From the NCBI RefSeq assembly GCF_040947875.1, contig NZ_JBFRXN010000004.1, positions 749,688 to 813,687 on the forward strand: a stretch of 64,000 nt of DNA. Reading direction: 5' to 3'. Each line of letters begins with the position of its first letter. Positions within the stretch are counted from its first letter, which is position 1. The notes below the pieces were generated by a model that saw only the letters and a program-made list of their open reading frames with translations, was not told the DNA's origin and searched no databases. The DNA is from Pseudomonas sp. MYb118 (GTDB taxonomy: Bacteria > Pseudomonadota > Gammaproteobacteria > Pseudomonadales > Pseudomonadaceae). The translations under genes and the position numbers were made by a program. Positions 42,445-48,009 of the stretch are shown here, in pieces.

Positions 42445-42885
42445 TTACTTAACTCCATGTGGGGTTGCGTTGCTGGCGGATTCGTGAACTGGCTGCAGGA
42501 GAGCGGCCATCGCCAGGGCTCGCTCGCGCAGCACGATAGAATCGCGCTCGAGCTTTTTACCTGTGCGGAAGGCGCTGAACGTCTCCGCTGCGATACGCAG
42601 TTTTTCAGCGATATCCAAAAGTGTTTGGTGTGCCGTTCCATCCAGTTTCGAGGCAGCCAGTGCCTGCTTGTAACGGGTGAGCAGGTGCTGATGGGCAACC
42701 CTTGCATCGTTCAGCGAGCACTCTAGAGCTCGCATTTTTTCAGCGTGGTCGACTTGTTGAATTGTTTTGCCATCTTCAACGCCGTCAATTCGCCCGTCGA
42801 TCAGCCCCCCGCGATAGCCCGCCCAATAGGTGATGCCAACAAGTACGATCAGAACGATCAGTGCGCAAACTTGAATGGTGGTCAT
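42445..42885 (-). CDS. Phage membrane-anchored hypothetical protein
   Basis: A 146-residue protein with one N-terminal membrane span (VCALIVLIVLVGITYWAGYR), followed by a charged helical region suggestive of coiled coil (LRIAAETFSAFRTGKKLERD). It is part of the leftward early operon. It might act at the membrane, for example in superinfection exclusion or lysis control, but no evidence decides. Confidence 0.6.
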   Translation of the reverse strand: MTTIQVCALIVLIVLVGITYWAGYRGGLIDGRIDGVEDGKTIQQVDHAEKMRALECSLNDARVAHQHLLTRYKQALAASKLDGTAHQTLLDIAEKLRIAAETFSAFRTGKKLERDSIVLRERALAMAALLQPVHESASNATPHGVK

Positions 42886-42910
42886 GTGCTGTGTACCTCG
42901 GTAGAGCCCA

Positions 42911-42940
42911 CCGCCGGGATTTTTGGTGAGAGGCCGGCGG
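42911..42940 (-). repeat. Early-transcript stem-loop, CCTCTCACCA family
   Basis: On the minus strand, CCGCCGG and CCGGCGG (7 bp) enclose the loop CCTCTCACCAAAAATC. It sits 25 bases upstream of the membrane-protein start at 42885, in the sense orientation of the leftward transcript. Related to the copies at 45924-45952 and 47028-47231. Confidence 0.75.
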
Positions 42941-42961
42941 CGGGGTGTTGCGGGGAGTTAT

Positions 42962-43783
42962 TTAGATCGTGGCTTCGTAGAGCGGCACGTCGTTGATGGC
43001 GCCTTCGATCTTGTCGCGAACGGCGTTGTAGGCTTCCTCGAGCACCTTGTCGGCGCGAACCAGTTCGTACCACATGACCAAGCGGCCTTCCTGGATGCGA
43101 TAGCGGAAGCGGGCGGGTACGCAGAAGGCATCGCCGCCGAGGAATGGCTTGAGAGCAATGAAGAATTCTTCGGGGATACGCAGCTGGCCAGCTTCGCCGG
43201 CGCGCCCGTCGATTTCTTCGTTGTAGGTCAGTTGCACCTGGCCGTTGTCGAGGCGAGTGCCTTGGCGGAACGTGATGTTCTTCTTCGCTTCCAGTGTGCG
43301 GCTGATTTCCAGCATGTCGGCAGCGCTTGGGGTGCTCTCGTATTCGGGGTGGTGGGTGATGTCCTTGACGTTGTCTTCGATGAATTCGGCGAAAGTGGCC
43401 TGGTCCATACGCTTGCGGTCTTTTTCCTTCCAGTTACCCCATTCGACGGTGGTCGGGCAGCGGTAGGTCGCAACGTGCTCGCGCCAAGCCGGAGCGGCCG
43501 GATCGTGATAGTCGATGATCGCTGTGAAAGTACGGCCTTCGGGGCCATTGCAGAACACTGCCGTGGCCTGGGTGGCAAAGCGGTTCACGTAGCTGATGAA
43601 CGACTCTGCATCGAGCACCGTGAGCTTCTGCTTGATGCGCGAAGGGGCTGGCAGCAGGTGTTCCAGGCTTTCGATGTTGACCCCGTCCGGAATGAGTGCC
43701 AACGGTGCGGCGATGCCCGGGACCTCGATCGGCTTGCCAAGGGATTGGACCAGGGTGACCAGATGCTGTAAGGCTTGTTGCAT
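42962..43783 (-). CDS. DUF2303 phage protein
   Basis: A 273-residue protein of the DUF2303 family, common in phage early regions. Characteristic text: PSRIKQKLTVLDAESFISYV, WREHVATYRCPTTVEWGNWK and FAEFIEDNVKDI. Role unknown; neighbours suggest DNA metabolism or early takeover. TGGAG precedes ATG 43783. A CCTCTCACCA motif lies about 25 bases upstream. Confidence 0.8.
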   Translation of the reverse strand: MQQALQHLVTLVQSLGKPIEVPGIAAPLALIPDGVNIESLEHLLPAPSRIKQKLTVLDAESFISYVNRFATQATAVFCNGPEGRTFTAIIDYHDPAAPAWREHVATYRCPTTVEWGNWKEKDRKRMDQATFAEFIEDNVKDITHHPEYESTPSAADMLEISRTLEAKKNITFRQGTRLDNGQVQLTYNEEIDGRAGEAGQLRIPEEFFIALKPFLGGDAFCVPARFRYRIQEGRLVMWYELVRADKVLEEAYNAVRDKIEGAINDVPLYEATI

Positions 43784-43807
43784 TGGATGTGCTCCAGTGG
43801 ATAACGA

Positions 43808-43819
43808 TTTGGTGAGAGG
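43808..43819 (-). repeat. CCTCTCACCAAA motif without strong stem
   Basis: Minus-strand CCTCTCACCAAA, 24 bases before the DUF2303 start. It keeps the conserved core of the early-transcript motif, but flanking arms do not form a strong hairpin. It marks which part of the element is most conserved. Confidence 0.6.
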
Positions 43820-43834
43820 TTGGTGGGGCGGGTG

Positions 43835-44179
43835 TTACTGGCTGACCTGACGCAATGCGCCCGGCGCTGTCTCGTCCTCGACACTGCGCAGCGGGAATTC
43901 CTGCTGACGTGGGTCGCGGCGGGTCAAATTGCCTTCGGGGGTCATGAAGAACAGCGATGTACCGCGAGCCAAGATCGGCTCTTTCGCTTTGACGTCGGCC
44001 TTGATGGTCATCTGGCCGCTGCCTTCTGGCTTGTAAATCAGCTTGATGGTCAGTTCTCCGCCCTTGCCGGTCTGGCGGATCGCGTCGATCAAACTGTGCT
44101 GGGTTTCGCTGAGTTCATCGAGCAGGCCTCCGGCCTCGATATCCCGGAGCGTGTCGATGAAGGGGCGAGCTTTGCTCAT
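43835..44179 (-). CDS. Phage early hypothetical protein
   Basis: A 114-residue protein, SKARPFIDTLRDIEAGGLLD at the start, with a beta-rich middle (GGELTIKLIYKPEGSGQMTI). No recognised domain. It lies between the DUF2303 and PrtN-like genes. The start is preceded by GAGGCACAGCAC, almost identical to the text before the 42885 start, showing repeat-driven leader evolution. Confidence 0.65.
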   Translation of the reverse strand: MSKARPFIDTLRDIEAGGLLDELSETQHSLIDAIRQTGKGGELTIKLIYKPEGSGQMTIKADVKAKEPILARGTSLFFMTPEGNLTRRDPRQQEFPLRSVEDETAPGALRQVSQ

Positions 44180-44235
44180 GTGCTGTGCCTCATTGGGTGG
44201 TTGTTTGCCCCTGGGCGGCAGGGGTCACCGTTGAA

Positions 44236-44481
44236 TCAAGCCGCTTGCTTCGCCGCTTGCGCGTCGAGGTAAGCGGCCAAGTCATGCAGGTAAACAACAG
44301 CTGTGCCTTTGTTTCCCGCTCCCCCTAGGCGGGTGACCTTCAACTCGATACGCCCAGCGCTGATGCGGCGTAGCAGGTACCGATCGCTTGATATGTGGGA
44401 GAAGTAACGCTCGCGGATGGCCGATAGCGTTGGGCATGGTGTCGCCCATTCCTTCCTCAGTTGGTCGATGGTGTTGCTCAC
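44236..44481 (-). CDS. PrtN-like pyocin activator family protein
   Basis: An 81-residue protein with the PrtN-type core (IRERYFSHISSDRYLLRRIS; GTAVVYLHDLAAYLDAQ). PrtN activates pyocin gene expression by binding P-boxes when the RecA-sensitive PrtR repressor is removed. Here it would be an early activator in a repressor-controlled operon. GTG start at 44481 overlaps the upstream gene's stop by four bases. Confidence 0.7.
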   Translation of the reverse strand: MSNTIDQLRKEWATPCPTLSAIRERYFSHISSDRYLLRRISAGRIELKVTRLGGAGNKGTAVVYLHDLAAYLDAQAAKQAA

Positions 44482-44861
44482 GCAGCGTCCTCCCCAATCC
44501 CCTCCGATGGGGGCAGCAACTTGAGGCGGATCATTTCGGCGAGGCCTTCTTTGCTCTTGCCCCTGGCTGCGGCGCAGATCTGACCTTTTTCATCAGCGAC
44601 GACAGCGCCGAAGGGAAACTCGGGCGAGTTGGTTGGGGTGACGTAGGCCGTCTGGCCTTCTTGAATCACGCCGTTGACGCAGCGAAAGGCCTCGGCGAGT
44701 TCCACTGTGCGGCAAGGCATGCTGTCCAGCAGATCAATGGCTTCGCTTGCGGCACCAATAAGGGTGGCGCGACTGACCACGCCCGGGCTGTCCAAATAGA
44801 TTGGAATCAGCCGCAAGGCGCCGAGGGCTTGCGTGTAAGCGTTGAAGTAATTGGTCTTCAT
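44478..44861 (-). CDS. Phage early hypothetical protein
   Basis: A 127-residue protein (KTNYFNAYTQALGALRLIPI; VVADEKGQICAAARGKSKE). The reading frame extends further upstream, but ATG 44861 is the sensible start: it overlaps the stop of the preceding gene by four bases. No domain recognised. Coupled to the gene on either side. Confidence 0.65.
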   Translation of the reverse strand: MKTNYFNAYTQALGALRLIPIYLDSPGVVSRATLIGAASEAIDLLDSMPCRTVELAEAFRCVNGVIQEGQTAYVTPTNSPEFPFGAVVADEKGQICAAARGKSKEGLAEMIRLKLLPPSEGIGEDAA

Positions 44862-45133
44862 GCTGCGGCGTCCTTGTGCGTGATGGCGATGTCCAGTTTC
44901 TTTGCCAGCCATTGCACGCCGGCCTCGGTGACCATCACCACTGCGTAGTGTTTGTAGCGGTTGGTAGTCCCGATCTGGACGCTGCGCGGGTCTGAAAACA
45001 GATTGCCGCCGCCACGGTGGTGGCTGGCCAGGTCGCCGCTTTGCGACAGTACGCGGAGCGCGCGCAGTTGTTCGCGAAACTTCCGGGGTTTGAGGCCGAG
45101 CACTGCGGCCGTTTCGTCCAGGGTGCGGTTCAT
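44858..45133 (-). CDS. Probable phage antirepressor/KilAC-like DNA-binding protein
   Basis: A 91-residue protein with a helix-turn-helix-like start (TLDETAAVLGLKPRKFREQL) and an end (YAVVMVTEAGVQWLAKKL) resembling the KilAC domain of phage antirepressors. It overlaps the next gene by four bases. It may counteract the CI-like repressor; inference only. Confidence 0.55.
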   Translation of the reverse strand: MNRTLDETAAVLGLKPRKFREQLRALRVLSQSGDLASHHRGGGNLFSDPRSVQIGTTNRYKHYAVVMVTEAGVQWLAKKLDIAITHKDAAA

Positions 45134-45142
45134 GGCTCGTCC

Positions 45143-45718
45143 TCAGGCAGCTGTCTCGGCCAGGTTGCGGCGACGTATCACTGCAACGCAGTCGTCGATC
45201 AGGCACCGTAGATGCTCTCGGTCTCTGGTGTTCCGAACAATCAGGTCGAGCGGCTTGGGCTGAATGCCGGCTTCGCTGGCATGGGGATTAACCGGTGGCG
45301 CATCTGGACGGGCGATGTGAACGATGGCGCCGCCGCGCTGGCGAATAAGGTCGGCTTCGTTCTCAAAGCGGACATCGCTGACAACGAAGCCCACCAGGCC
45401 GGATAGCGAGTTTTGCAGGTAGTTGAGGTTCTGCTCGGCGAGCTTTACCCAGACGTCTGGGTGCACCATTTGGCGAGCCCACTCGGTGCCCATCGACTGC
45501 ATCAACTCGCGCGGTGAGCGGCCCAACCAGTCCAATGGCTGTTCCTTCTTCGTGCCCTCGAAATCATCCGGGTCGAGGTTGAAGATTTCCATCAGCCCGG
45601 AGCGCAGTGGGTCGGCGAACGCGTACTGCTCCAGCATGTGGTTGCGTACCAGGTGATCGGCGGCGGTCGATTTTCCCGAGCGGGCGGGGCCAGCAAGGCC
45701 AATAAGGATTAGTTTCAT
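45143..45718 (-). CDS. Deoxynucleotide monophosphate kinase
   Basis: A 191-residue P-loop kinase of the phage dNMP kinase family. Walker A is GLAGPARSGKSTAA near residue 8, and the base-binding region is SMGTEWARQMVHPDVWVKLA. The ending is typical of T4 gp1-like enzymes. It phosphorylates dNMPs to feed phage DNA synthesis. The start overlaps the stop of the upstream small gene by four bases. Confidence 0.85.
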   Translation of the reverse strand: MKLILIGLAGPARSGKSTAADHLVRNHMLEQYAFADPLRSGLMEIFNLDPDDFEGTKKEQPLDWLGRSPRELMQSMGTEWARQMVHPDVWVKLAEQNLNYLQNSLSGLVGFVVSDVRFENEADLIRQRGGAIVHIARPDAPPVNPHASEAGIQPKPLDLIVRNTRDREHLRCLIDDCVAVIRRRNLAETAA

Positions 45719-45921
45719 GCTGCGTCACCCCCGAATGGCGAGGGGCTGTTATCGGCGGTAGCAGTGTTGGAAGCTTGGATGGCCTCGGTGCGGCCTTTGA
45801 GTGTGGTGATCACCAGCAGGCCGGTGCGGCGCTGGATGGCTTCTACGGCGGCCCGGCTACTGCACGCAGATGGGTGCAGATATACCGGACAGCGGGTGTT
45901 GCTGTGCTGTGTCGTTTGCAT
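45715..45921 (-). CDS. Small phage protein, first gene of the leftward operon
   Basis: A 68-residue protein (TTQHSNTRCPVYLHPSACSS; EAIQRRTGLLVITTLKGRTE). No recognised family. The ATG at 45921 follows a CCTCTCACCAAAGA stem-loop directly, with no classical ribosome site other than AAAGAG. Being the first gene of the operon, it would be produced earliest after induction. Confidence 0.55.
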   Translation of the reverse strand: MQTTQHSNTRCPVYLHPSACSSRAAVEAIQRRTGLLVITTLKGRTEAIQASNTATADNSPSPFGGDAA

Positions 45922-45923
45922 GG

Positions 45924-45952
45924 CTCGTACTCTTTGGTGAGAGGTGTACGAG
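45924..45952 (-). repeat. Early-transcript stem-loop, CCTCTCACCA family
   Basis: On the minus strand CTCGTAC and GTACGAG (7 bp) enclose ACCTCTCACCAAAGA. It lies three bases before the start codon of the first leftward gene (45921) and 30 bases from operator 45982-46001, so it is in the leader of the leftward transcript. Confidence 0.8.
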
Positions 45953-45981
45953 GCGAACGATACAAATCCGTATCGACACAG

Positions 45982-46001
45982 TCAATACCTATATGTATTG
46001 A
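45982..46001. promoter_or_regulatory. Candidate CI operator, left (OL-like)
   Basis: TCAATAC-N6-GTATTGA, a perfect inverted repeat, between the repressor end and the leftward operon. It has the same half-site as the right operator (GTATTGA), supporting a shared repressor. Binding by the CI-like protein is inference from the layout. Confidence 0.7.
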
Positions 46002-46016
46002 TTTTGGACGTATCCC

Positions 46017-46039
46017 AAAAAAACCCGCGTCGATGCGGG
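46017..46039 (-). terminator. Terminator of the CI-like gene
   Basis: CCCGC-N6-GCGGG followed on the minus strand by seven T residues. It sits about 20 bases beyond the repressor stop codon and separates the repressor transcript from the left operator. Confidence 0.8.
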
Positions 46040-46059
46040 CTCTGAATTGAAGAAGTGTA

Positions 46060-46722
46060 TTAAAAAATCTCAAGTTTCGAGAAGACAACACCGCAAATCG
46101 TCGCGTCGTCTTCAAGCTCGATTATCGGGTCGGGCCAAGCTGGGTTCAGGGGCTTTAGGAATCGGCGGCTCCCTTCTATGACCAGCTGTTTGAATGTCGC
46201 CTCCTGGCTATCCGTCAGCTTAGCAATGACAAGAGAGCCGTTCTCGGCGTCCTTGGCTGGGTCAACAAAGATGATATCCCCGTCTCGAAAGGATCGTCGT
46301 TCGTGCTGGTTGAACATCGAAAGGCCGCGAACTCTAAGGGCGTAGCTCTGGGCACTGTGAGAGGCAGCGCATGGCAGCCAACGCTCAGCGTCATCCAGCG
46401 TACGTACATCCGATATTTCGCACCAGGCGCCGGCTTGCACCCAAGAGATCAATGGAACATATCCTTTGATGGCCGGACCCGGGTCAACATTGGTTTCTGG
46501 AGAAGTGGGGTTCTTCTCTTTTTGGCTGCCTCCTTTCCACAGCCAATCGCTGCTGACCTTTAAAGCTTTAGCGATCTTTTCAACGTTCGCGTGGCGAGGA
46601 CTGGCTACGGCGTTTGTAGCGATCCGATGAATTGTGGGCTGAGGAACGCCGGAGCGTCGACCGAGCTCACCCTCGGACAGGTTCAATTCGGCCATGCGTT
46701 GAGTGATGCGGTCACCAATCAC
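46060..46722 (-). CDS. CI-like phage repressor with LexA-type peptidase
   Basis: A 220-residue repressor. The helix-turn-helix is at residues ~5-58 (NLSEGELGRRSGVPQPTIHR). The LexA/S24 domain has the cleavage site Ala97-Gly98 (VQAGAW), nucleophile Ser135 (RGLSMF) and Lys168 (LVIAKLTD). It would keep lysogeny and be cut in the SOS response with RecA. The GTG start at 46722 has AAGGG upstream. It sits divergent from the Cro-like gene, between the two GTATTGA operators. Confidence 0.9.
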   Translation of the reverse strand: MIGDRITQRMAELNLSEGELGRRSGVPQPTIHRIATNAVASPRHANVEKIAKALKVSSDWLWKGGSQKEKNPTSPETNVDPGPAIKGYVPLISWVQAGAWCEISDVRTLDDAERWLPCAASHSAQSYALRVRGLSMFNQHERRSFRDGDIIFVDPAKDAENGSLVIAKLTDSQEATFKQLVIEGSRRFLKPLNPAWPDPIIELEDDATICGVVFSKLEIF

Positions 46723-46758
46723 TTTTTTTGCCCTTGATTCATAAACGTATCGAAGATT

Positions 46759-46777
46759 GTATTGAATGAATCAATAC
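46759..46777. promoter_or_regulatory. Candidate CI/Cro operator, right (OR-like)
   Basis: GTATTGA-N5-TCAATAC, a perfect inverted repeat in the gap between CI-like and Cro-like genes. Related partial copies (CGTATCGA and GTGTATTG) lie on both sides, so several adjacent sites are likely. It shares half-sites with 45982-46001. Confidence 0.75.
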
Positions 46778-46814
46778 GTTTGTGTATTGTTGCGCTCAAT
46801 GCGAAGGCGCATCG

Positions 46815-47021
46815 GTGAATGAAATGACTATCCAAGAAATGCTCGCGGAGTTGCTGGAGGCTGGTTTATCCCAGCGAGTTATTGCGGAGCGCGTGGGAAC
46901 AACGCAGCCGACTATCAATCGCGCCGCGAAAGGTGCAGACGTTCGATATGTAACTGGAAAGGCGATTGAACGCTTGTACGTCGAATTTAAAGAGGTTGGG
47001 GGTATTGAGCCTAAAGCCTGA
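46815..47021 (+). CDS. Cro-like DNA-binding protein
   Basis: A 68-residue helix-turn-helix protein (MLAELLEAGLSQRVIAERVG; TTQPTINRAAKGADV). GTG 46815 is chosen with an AAGG site; ATG 46824 is an in-frame alternative. Divergent from the CI-like gene, first of the rightward early genes, with the right operator in front. It would repress CI expression during lytic growth. Confidence 0.75.
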   Translation: MNEMTIQEMLAELLEAGLSQRVIAERVGTTQPTINRAAKGADVRYVTGKAIERLYVEFKEVGGIEPKA

Positions 47022-47027
47022 AGGGAT

Positions 47028-47231
47028 GCTGGGCTGGGGCCTCTCACCATAAGAATCCCCCAGCCCAGCGGTGGTAATACGCAGCACATAACGCACCACC
47101 ACATGAAACACCGGCCTGAAACCTCTCACCAAAGAAATGCCAGGCCGGCTGCGACGAGTTGCACGGGTACATGCAGCTCGTTGCGTAGGCGCCGGTCCGG
47201 GACCTCTCACCAAAAGATTCCCCGGGCCGGC
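47028..47231 (+). repeat. Leader with three CCTCTCACCA stem-loops
   Basis: Hairpin 1: GCTGGGCTGGGG/CCCCAGCCCAGC (47028-47069, 12 bp), loop CCTCTCACCATAAGAATC. Hairpin 2: CCGGCCTG/CAGGCCGG (47111-47148). Hairpin 3: GCCGGTCCGGG/CCCGGGCCGGC (47191-47231, one wobble), loop ACCTCTCACCAAAAGATTC. Between 2 and 3 lies another stem, 47151-47184, 13 bp with two wobbles, without the motif. Stem sequences differ while loops are conserved, as in a selected RNA structure. No gene is present in 47022-47324. Confidence 0.8.
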
Positions 47232-47301
47232 TGAAACGATGCCCAGCACATGAACATCGGTCGTGGTCGTAGAATAGAGCGTGTTTGACTCTACGGCCAC
47301 A

Positions 47302-47322
47302 CCGTAAATAGGGGATTTACGG
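47302..47322 (+). promoter_or_regulatory. Hairpin presenting the ribosome site of the CII-like gene
   Basis: CCGTAAAT-AGGGG-ATTTACGG, a perfect 8-bp inverted repeat whose loop holds GGGG, the only candidate ribosome site of the gene starting at 47325. It could be an RNA element controlling translation or a protein operator; sequence alone does not decide. Confidence 0.65.
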
Positions 47323-47324
47323 TT

Positions 47325-47813
47325 ATGAGTCGCACAGATCTTTTGCCGGGTGCAGGCCCGGTCCTTTCGCTACGCAAAGCCCTTTACCGGGCCGGCCATG
47401 ATTATCGGGGCGGTGTGACTGCCCTGGCACTGGACATGGTCATTGATTACGACACCCTCCAAAAGAAGCTGAAGCACGACGAAGAGCGCCGCTGGCTTGA
47501 TCCTGATGAGCTGGAAGAGGTGATTCGCCTGACAGCAAATCCCTTGCTGCTGGATGCCCTGATGCGGCCTGCCGGCATGGTCTGGTACAAGCCGGAAGCG
47601 GCGGCGCCGACCAAGGAAGCTTTGCTGGCGGTCAGCAAGGTGCTGCACCAGACCGGTCTGTTTGTTTCCAGCATGCACGAAGGTGCTGCCGACAACGTCT
47701 GGGAGCCTCACGAAGTTGAATGCCTGGAAAAGCACGGCAATGACGTCATCCGTGCGGTGTTGGGCATCATGGCCGGGGCCAGGGAAGCGATGGAGGGCCG
47801 TCAAGATGACTGA
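47325..47813 (+). CDS. Phage regulatory CII family protein
   Basis: A 162-residue protein of the phage CII (P2-like) family. Core: YRGGVTALALDMVIDYDTLQ and LDPDELEEVIRLTANPLLLD. It follows the hairpin leader and overlaps the TraR-like gene by eight bases. It likely takes part in early regulation or replication control. It is not homologous to lambda CII. Confidence 0.8.
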   Translation: MSRTDLLPGAGPVLSLRKALYRAGHDYRGGVTALALDMVIDYDTLQKKLKHDEERRWLDPDELEEVIRLTANPLLLDALMRPAGMVWYKPEAAAPTKEALLAVSKVLHQTGLFVSSMHEGAADNVWEPHEVECLEKHGNDVIRAVLGIMAGAREAMEGRQDD

Positions 47814-48009
47814 CGTTATTGATATCGCCAACGATCAGGCCGAGTACTTCCTTCAAGTGGCATTGGCGCGCCGCCAGCGCCCAACATGCGCCGTCAGCGC
47901 GCAGTTCTGCGAGGATTGCGATGAAGCTATCCCGTTGCTTCGTCAGCAGAAGGTCGCGGGTTGTGCGACCTGCGTCAGTTGCCAGGAGCTGCGGGAGCGC
48001 CATAAGTGA
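47806..48009 (+). CDS. TraR/DksA-type zinc-finger protein
   Basis: A 67-residue protein with four cysteines in the TraR spacing: FCEDCDEAIP and CATCVSCQ. Small TraR proteins bind RNA polymerase in the secondary channel and can mimic DksA and ppGpp, shifting host transcription. ATG 47806 overlaps the previous gene. The next gene starts within its last codons. Confidence 0.8.
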   Translation: MTDVIDIANDQAEYFLQVALARRQRPTCAVSAQFCEDCDEAIPLLRQQKVAGCATCVSCQELRERHK

